Assembly (NCBI GenBank): GCA_947088865.1
Contig: CAMUHY010000015.1
Location: 1 to 64,000, forward strand
Length of the DNA stretch: 64,000 nucleotides
Origin: an uncultured Eubacterium sp.
GTDB taxonomy: Bacteria > Bacillota > Clostridia > Lachnospirales > Lachnospiraceae
Direction: 5' to 3'
The translations under genes and the position numbers were made by a program. This document shows positions 54,676-63,883 of this stretch, in pieces (position 1 is the stretch's first letter; every line of letters starts with the position of its first letter). The notes beneath the pieces are model-generated. The model made no database searches. It was not told where the DNA came from and worked only from the letters and a program-made list of their open reading frames with translations.

Positions 54676-57240
54676 TTACCCTATTTTACTAGCCATTGCT
54701 GCCTTTATCGCCTGTTTTTCATAAAAGTTTGTATTAAACACATCATAAATAGGATTATCCTTATTAATGGTATTATCTAGTGGAATAATTGTATTGGCAA
54801 ATCGTATCAAGCCACAACCTGGACTTGGATTTTCAATATAAGCCAGATGTGCGCTACTAATTTTCCCCTCAAAGGTATCTAATATTAGTTTGGCATCACC
54901 TGGTCCCATCTTTAAAAACATCGTATACTCTGAATTAGAAATAAGCTTCATCGAATCCTTGTCCAGAATAACATCGCTGACATTTTGTGTAATTCCTGTA
55001 CAAATCCCACCTAATTTACGAACCTTTTTCCATAAGGATATAAAAAAGGCTTTACTATATTTTTTATTCATTAGTTCGTGAAATTCATCGACATATAACC
55101 ATGTAGCACGACCAATCGAAGTATTTTGAATAATGCGCTGGCGGATATTCGATAATGTAATTAACATACCAACCGACATCAGCTGCTCGCCTATATCTCT
55201 AATTCCATACACCGTTACTCGGTTCTTGACATCAATGCTTGTTGGATGATTAAACGTATTAAATGAACCATCAATAAAGCGTTCCATTGAAAGAACAATA
55301 TCGTGTGCTTCTTCGTCTTTTTGCTGTTTTAGTATTTCATAGAAATCACTCATAATAGGCACTTTTCTTTCTTTTATGGGTTGACTGGCAATATTTGTAA
55401 ATAAAATCTTAATGCAGCGGTCAATAATGGACGCGTGTTGCGGCTTAAATTCTTTTTCCATTGAATGCTCTGCAATTCCGCACATAATCTGACTTTTTTG
55501 TGCAATGATATGAATCAAGTCTGTACCATCTTCTAATTCGTTTGCTTCCTGTCCTTCATTAATGAAAGAATTTTTATAAAAATTGTTCTCTTTCAATAAA
55601 GACACATCACAGTCCAATGGATTCACCCAATTGGTAGAATGAGGACTGATTTCTATAAAAGAACCTTTAAAGGCTTTGGCTACATCCATATATTCATGGG
55701 TGGGGTCAACAATAATAATGTCATCATTCGTATTTAAAAATACCGAACCAATCTCTAACTTTGCTCCAGTAAACGATTTGCCACCTCCTGTTACACCAAA
55801 AACAAAACCATTTCCATTAATTAATTGTTTTCGATTGCACAAAATAACATTCTTGGATTCTTTATTACAGCCATAATAAAATGGCTGTTTTTTCATCTGC
55901 ATTTCCATTACCTTAAATGGGATAAGTATCGCTGCCATTCTGGTAAACATCGAACGCATACTGTCAACATGTCTTGTTCCATAGGGCAAAATCGTTGCTA
56001 ATGCCTCTCGTTGTCTTAATAGTAAATCATTGGAATAACAGCCATGATTTTCAATAATCAAGTCGATATTATCACTTGCTTCTTCCACTTCTTCTAAACA
56101 TTCTCCAAGCAGCACAAAATGAATCCCTACCCAAAACATTTTTTGACCATTTTGAGTGATGTCCTCAAGCATTTCTTCAATATTTTCATTTTCCATTCGC
56201 ACAGGATACGATATATCCAGCGAAAAATCATTATTTTTATTGCGCTTTTGCTGCTGTTTTTGAATCTTACTTTGCACAGCCATATACCTGCCTTCAATAA
56301 AATCCTTTGTAGCTGCTTTTGCAATGGGAATGATATCAATGGAAAACATGGAGCGTTGACTAATATTAATAAGCTCGTCAAAAAAGTCGTCGGAAAGCTC
56401 ATCATCGGGGTAGCTATCTGGGTCAATACACATACACTTTCCATACATCGTATTGGTTTTAAAATAAGCAGGATTTTCACAAAAATCAATCCTATCGCAA
56501 ACAATGTCATTTCTAAAATCTCTCATTTGAGACAAGCAATTTTGTATATCAAAATTATAAGCACTTTCTTCACCCATACAGTAAAAATCATGGAAAATAC
56601 GCAGCCGCTCTTTGGCATTTAAAGGAAGCAGCAAACAGCCAATCGAGGCAAACTCTTTGACAAGGTTGGATGTAATGGAGTTAAATGCCAGTTTGGCATC
56701 GTCATAATTTGTTCTTGTAATCGTAATAGTTAGATACTTTACCTGCTCAATTCCCCTTTTACTATGAATAATTTTCGATTCCATAATGTCATTGTAACAA
56801 TCTCTTGCAAAATCAAATCCATCTTGTTTATAAAGATACAATACATTGGCTCTAAACGCTTCCATATTTCGATTCTTATTAAATACTGTAATCTTACATA
56901 AATGAACATCCAGCGCGTTTAAAATCCGACACCACTCTCCAAAAAATAACTCTTGTTCTTCATATGTTTTGGTAACATAGTTTAAATCATTCATTTGATA
57001 GGTTATCGAATATAAATTTTCACCCACTTCAAAAATTCCTTCAGGTGATATTTTTCGTATTTCAATCGTATCTTGAATACATGAAGCATTGCTTACTCTA
57101 AATTTTTCTGGTTTTTTTAACTGCAAAAACTGCTTTTTTTGTTTCTCTCGTTGCCTTTTTTTCTCTCTTGCTCGTTTTTCATAATGATTATTGTTCTTCT
57201 TTTTCATATTCGCAACCAGCCTTCTACATAAAAAATTCAT
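54676..57240 (-). CDS. VirB4-family conjugation ATPase
   Basis: 854 residues. A basic N-terminus, a VirB4 N-terminal domain, then the ATPase with Walker A GVTGGGKSF (about 483) and Walker B WLYVDEFHEL (about 717). It powers type IV secretion assembly and DNA export at the membrane. No clear ribosome site is seen for ATG 57240, which overlaps the upstream gene by 17 bases; ATG 57207 (MKKKNNNHYEKRAR) is an equally good start. It is the best evidence that the element is conjugative. Confidence 0.93.
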   Translation of the reverse strand: MNFLCRRLVANMKKKNNNHYEKRAREKKRQREKQKKQFLQLKKPEKFRVSNASCIQDTIEIRKISPEGIFEVGENLYSITYQMNDLNYVTKTYEEQELFFGEWCRILNALDVHLCKITVFNKNRNMEAFRANVLYLYKQDGFDFARDCYNDIMESKIIHSKRGIEQVKYLTITITRTNYDDAKLAFNSITSNLVKEFASIGCLLLPLNAKERLRIFHDFYCMGEESAYNFDIQNCLSQMRDFRNDIVCDRIDFCENPAYFKTNTMYGKCMCIDPDSYPDDELSDDFFDELINISQRSMFSIDIIPIAKAATKDFIEGRYMAVQSKIQKQQQKRNKNNDFSLDISYPVRMENENIEEMLEDITQNGQKMFWVGIHFVLLGECLEEVEEASDNIDLIIENHGCYSNDLLLRQREALATILPYGTRHVDSMRSMFTRMAAILIPFKVMEMQMKKQPFYYGCNKESKNVILCNRKQLINGNGFVFGVTGGGKSFTGAKLEIGSVFLNTNDDIIIVDPTHEYMDVAKAFKGSFIEISPHSTNWVNPLDCDVSLLKENNFYKNSFINEGQEANELEDGTDLIHIIAQKSQIMCGIAEHSMEKEFKPQHASIIDRCIKILFTNIASQPIKERKVPIMSDFYEILKQQKDEEAHDIVLSMERFIDGSFNTFNHPTSIDVKNRVTVYGIRDIGEQLMSVGMLITLSNIRQRIIQNTSIGRATWLYVDEFHELMNKKYSKAFFISLWKKVRKLGGICTGITQNVSDVILDKDSMKLISNSEYTMFLKMGPGDAKLILDTFEGKISSAHLAYIENPSPGCGLIRFANTIIPLDNTINKDNPIYDVFNTNFYEKQAIKAAMASKIG

Positions 57241-58327
57241 TCCGATTATCTGTACTGCTCCAATCTTCTCTATTTAAAGAGCTTTGATTTGCCACAGGTA
57301 CCGTATTTTTAATATCCTCATTTAAAAACAGCCTGCACTGGTGATAGTTCCACTCTCCAAGTGGGATAAATTCTTTCAAGGTATTCAATGGATTCGTTTG
57401 ATAATCGCTTATTTTTATATGAAATGTATCCATCATAACATCTATCTTTTTTTGTATCTCTTGCATACGTTCTTTTGAAGTGAACGCATAAAAAATATGA
57501 ATCCCCATAAAACAATACGCTCTTGTATCCGATAATGTATTTCCAGATAAAATCTTATAAAGTATAGGATTTTTTGCTTGCAGTTTCCTCAGTTCATTAT
57601 CACACCCCATGTAATGACTATTAAAAAAAGCTTTTAAAGTCTCATCTTTAACAGGGGAATACTGTATCATTACACACTCCATATCTTCTATTGATAAAAG
57701 ATGTTGGACACATTCTTTGATAGAAGTTTGTGGAAATTCTCTAACAAAAGCCATCTTTATTTGATAATCCCCTATTCGTAAGGTATTTTCATCGGATATA
57801 TACGACTTTAGTTCAACATCGTCTTTCCATGCTTCTACATGATTTTGATAATTCATCACATTTTTATCTGCAGCATCATCATATTGACATATCCTTTTAT
57901 GTATTAGCCTTAACCGTTCATCTAAGCACACAACCTTTAAGGTTATCCCACAGTCGGATAGCTTAAAAAGCATATCTTGTTCCATTTGTTCAATACGTTC
58001 TATATTGATGGATTTGCTTTGATTTTCTGATTTTATTAACACTTCCAGATAAATATCCTCTATTCCATAATAAAAGAAACGATATTCAAAGTCATAGCTT
58101 CTAAGGACTTCAAAAAATGGAATTTCAACACCAGCATTACAACCACTATCTTGAATAATTTTATAAAGTATGGTACAAGAATGGTCTTTTAAGATAAATA
58201 ACCCATTTTCTGTTACCATGCAGACATGATACTGCTTTTCTAAAAAATGAGGTGTCTTAAAAATTGGTGTAGTATTTTCTTTCTGTTCTTTTCCTTTTGC
58301 TTTTATCTTTTTAAATCGTTCTTTCAA
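57224..58327 (-). CDS. Hypothetical element protein next to VirB4
   Basis: 367 residues, soluble. It contains FFEVLRSYDFEYRFFYYGIE and MECVMIQYSPVKDETLKAFF. The latter recalls the N-terminal domain of VirB4-like proteins, but it has no ATPase motifs. TTG 58327 follows GGAGG by 5 bases and is preferred; the ATGs at 58357/58339 have no site. It overlaps both neighbours (17 bases each), so the genes are translationally coupled to VirB4. Confidence 0.65.
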   Translation of the reverse strand: MKERFKKIKAKGKEQKENTTPIFKTPHFLEKQYHVCMVTENGLFILKDHSCTILYKIIQDSGCNAGVEIPFFEVLRSYDFEYRFFYYGIEDIYLEVLIKSENQSKSINIERIEQMEQDMLFKLSDCGITLKVVCLDERLRLIHKRICQYDDAADKNVMNYQNHVEAWKDDVELKSYISDENTLRIGDYQIKMAFVREFPQTSIKECVQHLLSIEDMECVMIQYSPVKDETLKAFFNSHYMGCDNELRKLQAKNPILYKILSGNTLSDTRAYCFMGIHIFYAFTSKERMQEIQKKIDVMMDTFHIKISDYQTNPLNTLKEFIPLGEWNYHQCRLFLNEDIKNTVPVANQSSLNREDWSSTDNRNEFFM

Positions 58328-59189
58328 CCTTGCCTCCATATTCTTTATACACATCAACTAAAGGTTTCCATTCTCCTTTTATCTGAAAAGAATTATTGAG
58401 TGCTGCTCCTAAATAAACCGCTCCTTTTAAATCACAATTGACAAATAATGCATCACACAAATTTACATGTGCAAAATTGGCATTACATAGCACACAATGA
58501 ATAAAAATAGCACCACTTAAATCCACTCTTCTAAAATCAAAACCTTCCATTCGCTGATTGATAAATATCTTTTTATTTTGTTCCATTCGTTTTTTAATTT
58601 GTCTTTCATAATCTATTGGCGATTGTTTCGGCGATAGATTGCTGGTTGCTTTATGAATAATGTTTTGTGTTTCTTCTATAAGGAATTGTTCCTTGAACTG
58701 TACATACCAAGCAAACCATTCACATCGGTAATGTTCCAATTCTTTTAATTGTTTATCGCTTAATCCATCAAAAGGAAGGGGAAGGTCAATAAAGGTAGGA
58801 TATTCCTTTTTGCTATCTCCAAAAAGAAGGTATATCGGTTCCATTCCTTGATACTGCACCCCTACTCGTTTTATGCGTCTTTTACTGGTGAAAAATTGTT
58901 GTATCATTTCATAAGCATTGTCCATGCTATATGTACCTATATCTTTCATGTTGTGTTCAAGAGTGATTTCTAATAATCCCACTTTATCTGCATTTTTCTT
59001 TTTATCCTCTTGTACTTGCTCTAAAGCTTCCTCATATCGTTTTTGAATAAATTGCTCTGATATACCAAGTTTTACTATATAACAATCCTGTTCTGCTTGA
59101 TATTCGGTATAACGGATTACTTCTGGAAGATTCCGCTTATTTTCATAGGCAGCAATTGTCTCTGCTCGGTCTATACTATCAAGTGACAT
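58311..59189 (-). CDS. Pentapeptide-repeat protein, element-borne
   Basis: 292 residues. Residues about 215-270 form pentapeptide turns (FDFRRVDLSGAIFIHCVLCN, ANFAHVNLCDALFVN). The N-terminal 200 residues are an unassigned helical domain. Pentapeptide helices mimic DNA; in an element this could shield against gyrase or act as a scaffold. AAGGAG precedes the ATG. Confidence 0.78.
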   Translation of the reverse strand: MSLDSIDRAETIAAYENKRNLPEVIRYTEYQAEQDCYIVKLGISEQFIQKRYEEALEQVQEDKKKNADKVGLLEITLEHNMKDIGTYSMDNAYEMIQQFFTSKRRIKRVGVQYQGMEPIYLLFGDSKKEYPTFIDLPLPFDGLSDKQLKELEHYRCEWFAWYVQFKEQFLIEETQNIIHKATSNLSPKQSPIDYERQIKKRMEQNKKIFINQRMEGFDFRRVDLSGAIFIHCVLCNANFAHVNLCDALFVNCDLKGAVYLGAALNNSFQIKGEWKPLVDVYKEYGGKVERTI

Positions 59190-59254
59190 ATATTCTCCTT
59201 TATTTTTATTTCTTAGATTTGAAAATTTAATTTTCGATGGAATTGAAAATTTTA

Positions 59255-59650
59255 TTATCGTTTTAGCGATGTTTGTTCATATTTTTTATATTCTTTATAT
59301 TGTTCTTGAAAATAATCCGAAAGGCTTACCATGATATTGGATACACTTTTCTTTTGATTTTCTGGAACACTATCACATAATTTGTCCATATCTTGTAACA
59401 AAGCTTCCCAATCTTCATTATTTCCAAGTGTACTGATGTTCCAATAGGTTGACATCACTTTATAAAATCCATTTAAAGGCTGTTGTAACTCTTTAAAATC
59501 ATTCTCTTTTAATAACTCAATGATGTGTCCTGCTATCTCTAAGTACAATTTCCCATGCTCACAAGTACTGGCATACTTACCAAACTCCCATAACCTCTGA
59601 AAAAACTGATATTGTTCCGATTCTTTTGCAAAGTTGTTGGTTTCTAACAC
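59255..59650 (-). CDS. Hypothetical element protein
   Basis: 131 residues, acidic, helical, no family known. It starts at GTG 59650, 9 bases after GGGAGG. It is separated from the nuclease gene by a strong two-way terminator, so it begins the accessory-VirB4 operon going left. Confidence 0.6.
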   Translation of the reverse strand: MLETNNFAKESEQYQFFQRLWEFGKYASTCEHGKLYLEIAGHIIELLKENDFKELQQPLNGFYKVMSTYWNISTLGNNEDWEALLQDMDKLCDSVPENQKKSVSNIMVSLSDYFQEQYKEYKKYEQTSLKR

Positions 59651-59767
59651 GGAAAGGTACCTCCCATTCTCTAAAATTTTTATAACATCTCTTTTTATTT
59701 TACATGGTCTTTATCAAATTTTGTTCCCAATACGACACTACTTTTATCTTTTTCTGTCAAAAATGGC

Positions 59768-59811
59768 AAAAAAAGCAGTTATTAGGAAACTTTCCTAATA
59801 ACTGCTTTTTT
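59768..59811. terminator. Bidirectional terminator
   Basis: About 20-bp stem from GCAGTTATTAGGAAA to TTTCCTAATAACTGC, with A7 before and T7 after. It separates the nuclease gene from the next operon on the minus strand. Confidence 0.88.
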
Positions 59812-59857
59812 GCATTGATATAAATTAAATAATGGATAACACCATAAAAGAAAAAAT

Positions 59858-60673
59858 TTATCTTCCTCTTGTATTTATTCTTTCATCCATTTGTAATTGT
59901 CCGTTTTCTATCATATCCTGTTGTATTTCTAAAATACGTTCTACATCCATCTTGGCACACCGAGCAATAACATTGATAGATATATCTTGTAATAACATTT
60001 CTTGTATCATTTCTTTTTTAGCTTCTTCAACATATTCTTCCATTATTTCACACATTTTCCTCTGCCCCCTCTCTGAATGCTTAATTTCATTCATCCTTTT
60101 GGTAAATATCGGAAATTTTGGTTCATTGATTTCTGTTTGTGTAAATAGCTGCATAAGTTCTGCTATTTTGCTTCCATCCTTTGCTTTGGTATTTACACAT
60201 ATCGTTTTCATTCCATCTTCTAGTATCTTTCCTGTTTCTCTTACCACACTATCTATATGATAAGCAGCCCGTTGTCCTTTTAATATATCAAACTCCGATA
60301 TATATACAACTATAACAGATGGAACATTCTCAAATAAAGTACCTGGCTCTGTTTCACTGGCTGTTATACAAGACGCATTATATCGAATACGTTTAAAATG
60401 ATTGTCGTTATTTGACCTTTGTACTTCCACATTGCAAAATGTTCCATCACCTAATGTACACAAAGCATCTAACCTTACCGAACGCCCTACTAAATTGCGT
60501 ACATCTTTTTGCATTTTCACTTCCAGTATTGTCAATTTATCATCTTCCAATATAACCCTTAATATTTCTTGACAAAAAGCGGCATCATCTGCCAGCACTT
60601 CAAAAAACACATCATCAATTGGTCTAAATTGTTTGATTCTTTCTAACTTTTTATCATCTATTGTATGTTCCAT
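59858..60673 (-). CDS. Rpn-family PD-(D/E)XK nuclease / putative transposase
   Basis: 271 residues. N-terminal IDDVFFEVLADDAAFCQEIL and core LDALCTLGDGTFCNVEVQRS give the D...E-x-Q active site of the Rpn/PD-(D/E)XK group; NDNHFKRIRYNASCI is a family motif. Rpn proteins promote recombination or act in defence. It sits as a separate unit between the Tad-like module and the VirB4 operon and is probably cargo. Confidence 0.88.
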   Translation of the reverse strand: MEHTIDDKKLERIKQFRPIDDVFFEVLADDAAFCQEILRVILEDDKLTILEVKMQKDVRNLVGRSVRLDALCTLGDGTFCNVEVQRSNNDNHFKRIRYNASCITASETEPGTLFENVPSVIVVYISEFDILKGQRAAYHIDSVVRETGKILEDGMKTICVNTKAKDGSKIAELMQLFTQTEINEPKFPIFTKRMNEIKHSERGQRKMCEIMEEYVEEAKKEMIQEMLLQDISINVIARCAKMDVERILEIQQDMIENGQLQMDERINTRGR

Positions 60674-60746
60674 AACACCGCCTTCAGCCTTTTATGGCTT
60701 TTCTTTATTTTTACATATTTTTTTATTTTTTTCAACTCTTTTCTTA

Positions 60747-61385
60747 TCACAATTCTTTCTTTGTTACAATAAGGGTTGAATTTTTAATCATTTCATATAA
60801 CGCTTTCTCTTCATCCGATTCCAATATAATGGTAAAATTCGTTGCAATCGCTGTGGTATCCGAAACACTGATTTGTACACCTGCACTATCATAAGCTTTA
60901 AAAATATAGGCATTTTCGATAATACGTTTCCCCTGATTCATGTCCACTCCAAAAATGTCTATATAATCGCCTGCTCTTAATCGTCCACATACAGCGTCGG
61001 ATAAATCGTTTACATGAAAAGAAGCTTGTACTGGCTTTTTATAAGCTGCAAAAATATCCAACTGTGATTGAAACATATCCTGATTAACAGGTGCTTTATC
61101 CCAGATTCCATTTAAAGCATATTGACCTATTAATTCATGGGGGTTTGTTACTGCATTGGACGTTTTAAAAATGCTTTGTGCTTGAATCGTTGTAAAATAT
61201 TCACTTACATTATCCTCTGTTATCAGCGTATTTTTGGGTATCGTCTTTGCTGCTATAACTAAATCAACCTTATTGTTATCTCCACTCATTTTATTATTTA
61301 ATACAATAAGACAAATAAATGCAATCAGTGCAAAAAAGATTGCAAGTACGATTCCTCTTACCTTTGTTTTTACATCTCGCTTCAT
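60747..61385 (-). CDS. CpaB-like SAF-domain protein
   Basis: 212 residues. One membrane helix (about 10-30), then a SAF domain (about 42-110: AAKTIPKNTLITEDNVSEYF) and a CpaB-type domain with LRAGDYIDIFGVD. CpaB/RcpC belongs to Tad pilus machines in the envelope. AAGGATGAT precedes ATG 61385. It is the last gene of the Tad-like group here. Confidence 0.85.
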   Translation of the reverse strand: MKRDVKTKVRGIVLAIFFALIAFICLIVLNNKMSGDNNKVDLVIAAKTIPKNTLITEDNVSEYFTTIQAQSIFKTSNAVTNPHELIGQYALNGIWDKAPVNQDMFQSQLDIFAAYKKPVQASFHVNDLSDAVCGRLRAGDYIDIFGVDMNQGKRIIENAYIFKAYDSAGVQISVSDTTAIATNFTIILESDEEKALYEMIKNSTLIVTKKEL

Positions 61386-61429
61386 ATCATCCTTCTTTCT
61401 TTTATTCCTGCGAACAACGAGCTAAGCGG

Positions 61430-61505
61430 ACATGTTTGTGACATGCTTGCCTTTCCATTTGACGACTGCCGCGTCCTTTGGACGCATTGCAGCCCTGCTA
61501 CGGGG
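61430..61505 (-). other. GC-rich spacer with three stem-loops
   Basis: Between the TadE-like and CpaB genes. GCGTCC-TTT-GGACGC (61471-61485) with an outer CTGC/GCAG pair, ACATGT-TTGTG-ACATGC (61430-61446) and CCC/GGG (61493-61504). It is visibly richer in G+C than the A+T-rich genes around it. It could be a structured RNA, a processing site or a recombination site. Confidence 0.4.
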
Positions 61506-61513
61506 TATTTGAC

Positions 61514-62170
61514 TTAATGAGAATAGACATCAATATACGAATGTAAACTCATTTCATTATAAACACCTGCTCCTATTCCATTGAGTGTTACTTTGATATT
61601 GGCATATACACCAGATGCAGCTACGGTTGCTCCATTAGGTGTGACAAAAGAACCTTTCCCATTTTCATAACAATTGACCAAAAGGTCTCCTCCACTGCTT
61701 TCCATCACTTCATATACATTCTCTCCCAATACGTTATAGATAACAAACTGTTGTATTTGTATCTCTTTTACCATTGGTAAATTCGATTCTAAAGAATCAT
61801 TTAATTTCATATAACTTTTAAGCGCATTGGTAAAATTCTTTTTTGCACACCTATATGCCGATTTACAGGCATACGTAAAGGATTCTGTTATGGTAAAGTC
61901 GCTTTGAATATCAAATGATTTTATATCATAGGATATAAACTCATTTTCTGTCTGCAATAAGTGTTCCTCGTATGTAAACATACTGGTTTTATCGCATATA
62001 TTGACAGATAAAACCGACAGCGTTAAAGCATTATCATAATGTTTTCTAATACTTTGCGCTTCTCGCATATACATATTGGCAAACATATATAAAACAACCA
62101 TGCTCATAAAAAATAAGGTAAATACACTATATGTAATAGAACCCTCTTCTTTTTTACGTAATACTTTCAT
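61514..62170 (-). CDS. TadE-like pseudopilin/assembly protein
   Basis: 218 residues. N-terminal KVLRKKEEGSITYSVFTLFF is the basic tail plus membrane helix (with E at +5-like position) typical of TadE/TadF pseudopilins. The outer domain is about 180 residues with no named fold. Start ATG 62170 has GGAG 7 bases upstream; the longer frame overlaps the preceding gene and lacks a site. Confidence 0.7.
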   Translation of the reverse strand: MKVLRKKEEGSITYSVFTLFFMSMVVLYMFANMYMREAQSIRKHYDNALTLSVLSVNICDKTSMFTYEEHLLQTENEFISYDIKSFDIQSDFTITESFTYACKSAYRCAKKNFTNALKSYMKLNDSLESNLPMVKEIQIQQFVIYNVLGENVYEVMESSGGDLLVNCYENGKGSFVTPNGATVAASGVYANIKVTLNGIGAGVYNEMSLHSYIDVYSH

Positions 62171-62219
62171 AAAGAATCTCCATACCATAACAAAACCCTT
62201 TTCACTTTTACCTATTCCC

Positions 62220-62702
62220 TTAAACTTTACTGGTTCCCTTAAAGGTGTGATTGACATAATCCAATGTTCCAAAATTATTTAATCCAAAGGTATTGCGAAA
62301 ATATAAAATAACAGGTGCAATTACATCAAAGCTATCCATGTCTGCTAAATCCACCAAGCCACTAATACGAATTTGTACCGGCTTGCCATACTCCTGAAGT
62401 GTACTTGTAGAACCTGTTATATCGACATCCCGAAATCCAGCTTCCTCTAATTCATGGATTAAACTGATTTTATCGGTTTCTGTAAGATAACCTGTCGCTT
62501 CCATTCGCTTCATATAGGCAGTTTGAATTAAATCAATCTTATCATTTAAATTCATTTGTGTTTGCCAAACGGCATAGCCTAATCCTAATGTAATTAGCAT
62601 AATCAGTGTTGCAAACATACAAAAAGTGGCTTCAACAAATTCACTTCCTTCTTGTTTGCGGATAATAATCCTTTTTAGAAACTCTTTTTTTATTCTCATC
62701 AT
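62220..62702 (-). CDS. DUF4320-like TadE-type protein
   Basis: 160 residues. RKQEGSEFVEATFCMFATLIM is a TadE-type N-terminus (EGS, Glu, then a helix). The rest matches the plan of DUF4320 proteins of Firmicute conjugative elements (assignment from memory). It starts 4 bases after the small gene before it, so it is translationally coupled. Confidence 0.75.
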   Translation of the reverse strand: MMRIKKEFLKRIIIRKQEGSEFVEATFCMFATLIMLITLGLGYAVWQTQMNLNDKIDLIQTAYMKRMEATGYLTETDKISLIHELEEAGFRDVDITGSTSTLQEYGKPVQIRISGLVDLADMDSFDVIAPVILYFRNTFGLNNFGTLDYVNHTFKGTSKV

Positions 62703-62706
62703 TTTA

Positions 62707-62961
62707 TTACCATGTAAAGCTATTCATAAATTCGGTGATTTTACCATCAAATGTTGTAAAAATATTCGTTATTGTCTCTTTGCTTAATGCTAAAAATACG
62801 ACGCCCACTCCAAGAGCTGCAACGATTAATATCCCTTTTGCAATATATTGGTCTCCTGCTTTTTTAGTACACAAACATGGAATTAATTTAGCTTTTCCTT
62901 TGCGATACCATTGACTTATCTTACCTGTTATCATTCCTTTTGCATTGTTTACTGTTCTCAT
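62707..62961 (-). CDS. DUF6133-like small membrane protein
   Basis: 84 residues: a basic N-terminal tail, one helix (ILIVAALGVGVVFLALS) and a short outer end. It fits small Flp-pilin-like proteins found beside TadC/DUF4320 genes in such elements. A perfect GGAGGT site precedes ATG 62961. It could be the major pseudopilin. Confidence 0.72.
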   Translation of the reverse strand: MRTVNNAKGMITGKISQWYRKGKAKLIPCLCTKKAGDQYIAKGILIVAALGVGVVFLALSKETITNIFTTFDGKITEFMNSFTW

Positions 62962-62972
62962 TGTTTTACCTC

Positions 62973-63857
62973 CTAAAAAATATTAAAATCAGACATACTT
63001 GTTATGATGCCATATATAACAACCACCATAATGGACAGAAGGATGACCATCTGTACCTTTGTGATGTTATTATCTAATTTTTGATTACATCTTAGTTCTA
63101 CTGCCTTTTGAATATCACTTAAATGCTTGGTAACATTCGCTATGGCATTTGTTACACTTCCTGTTTCATAGCCTTGTCTTATCACGCTGCATAATTCATT
63201 GATATGAACATTTTTAAATTTTAACTGAAACTTTGATAAAGCCTCTGTAACATTGTTTTGAGCTGTAATTTCCATCATTAGATGGTACAATTCTTTTTTT
63301 AATCGTTTATTTTCAACGCTTTTATAACAAGTTTTTAATGAATCCGTAAGAAAGATTCCCGCTTCCGTTTTTATCATAATCGTTTCATAGATGGAAACAA
63401 AATCTTCTAGCATACACTCATTATCTTTTTTATTATTGACTTCCAGAAGCACTTTCAATATCATATAGCCAAAAGCTGCACCAATTACCAACCCCATCAA
63501 ACCCAAAAATACAAAACCACAAAATCCAAAAACAGCAGCTAAAACAAGCTTTACTAGGATATATTCGATTGGGTCTACCATTCGTTTCATCAAATAATTG
63601 ACACCCATTTGACTTAAGTAAACTTGTGTCTTGTTATAATGTTTTAAGTAATTGCTTTTATAAAAACCTGCTAGTCCCTTTTTTGGTGTCACATCTTTTA
63701 AAAGTTCCTGCCTTGCTTTCCATACCTTTTCTTCATCTTCTTGTTGATTTTTTCTATAAATAAAAATACCAATTAGAACTGGTATCATAAGCATAAGCAA
63801 TCGACTAAGCCATTTTATGATTTCACTGAATATCATCATGTTTTCGTTTTTTCTCAC
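62973..63857 (-). CDS. TadC-like type II/Tad secretion membrane protein
   Basis: 294 residues. Membrane helices at about 10-30, 100-130 and 270-292. The cytoplasmic stretch EDFVSIYETIMIKTEAGIF...MMEITAQNNVTEAL is a T2SSF domain. It is the inner-membrane platform of Tad-type pili. Start uncertain: GTG 63857, or ATG 63839 with GAGGTG 15 bases upstream. Confidence 0.82.
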   Translation of the reverse strand: MRKNENMMIFSEIIKWLSRLLMLMIPVLIGIFIYRKNQQEDEEKVWKARQELLKDVTPKKGLAGFYKSNYLKHYNKTQVYLSQMGVNYLMKRMVDPIEYILVKLVLAAVFGFCGFVFLGLMGLVIGAAFGYMILKVLLEVNNKKDNECMLEDFVSIYETIMIKTEAGIFLTDSLKTCYKSVENKRLKKELYHLMMEITAQNNVTEALSKFQLKFKNVHINELCSVIRQGYETGSVTNAIANVTKHLSDIQKAVELRCNQKLDNNITKVQMVILLSIMVVVIYGIITSMSDFNIF

Positions 63858-63883
63858 CTCGTTTCTTCTATCTTTATGAATGG

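Noticed and set aside
56127-56510. 127-residue overlapping frame in the VirB4 gene
   Set aside because: No ribosome site; the VirB4 frame carries domain sequence throughout.
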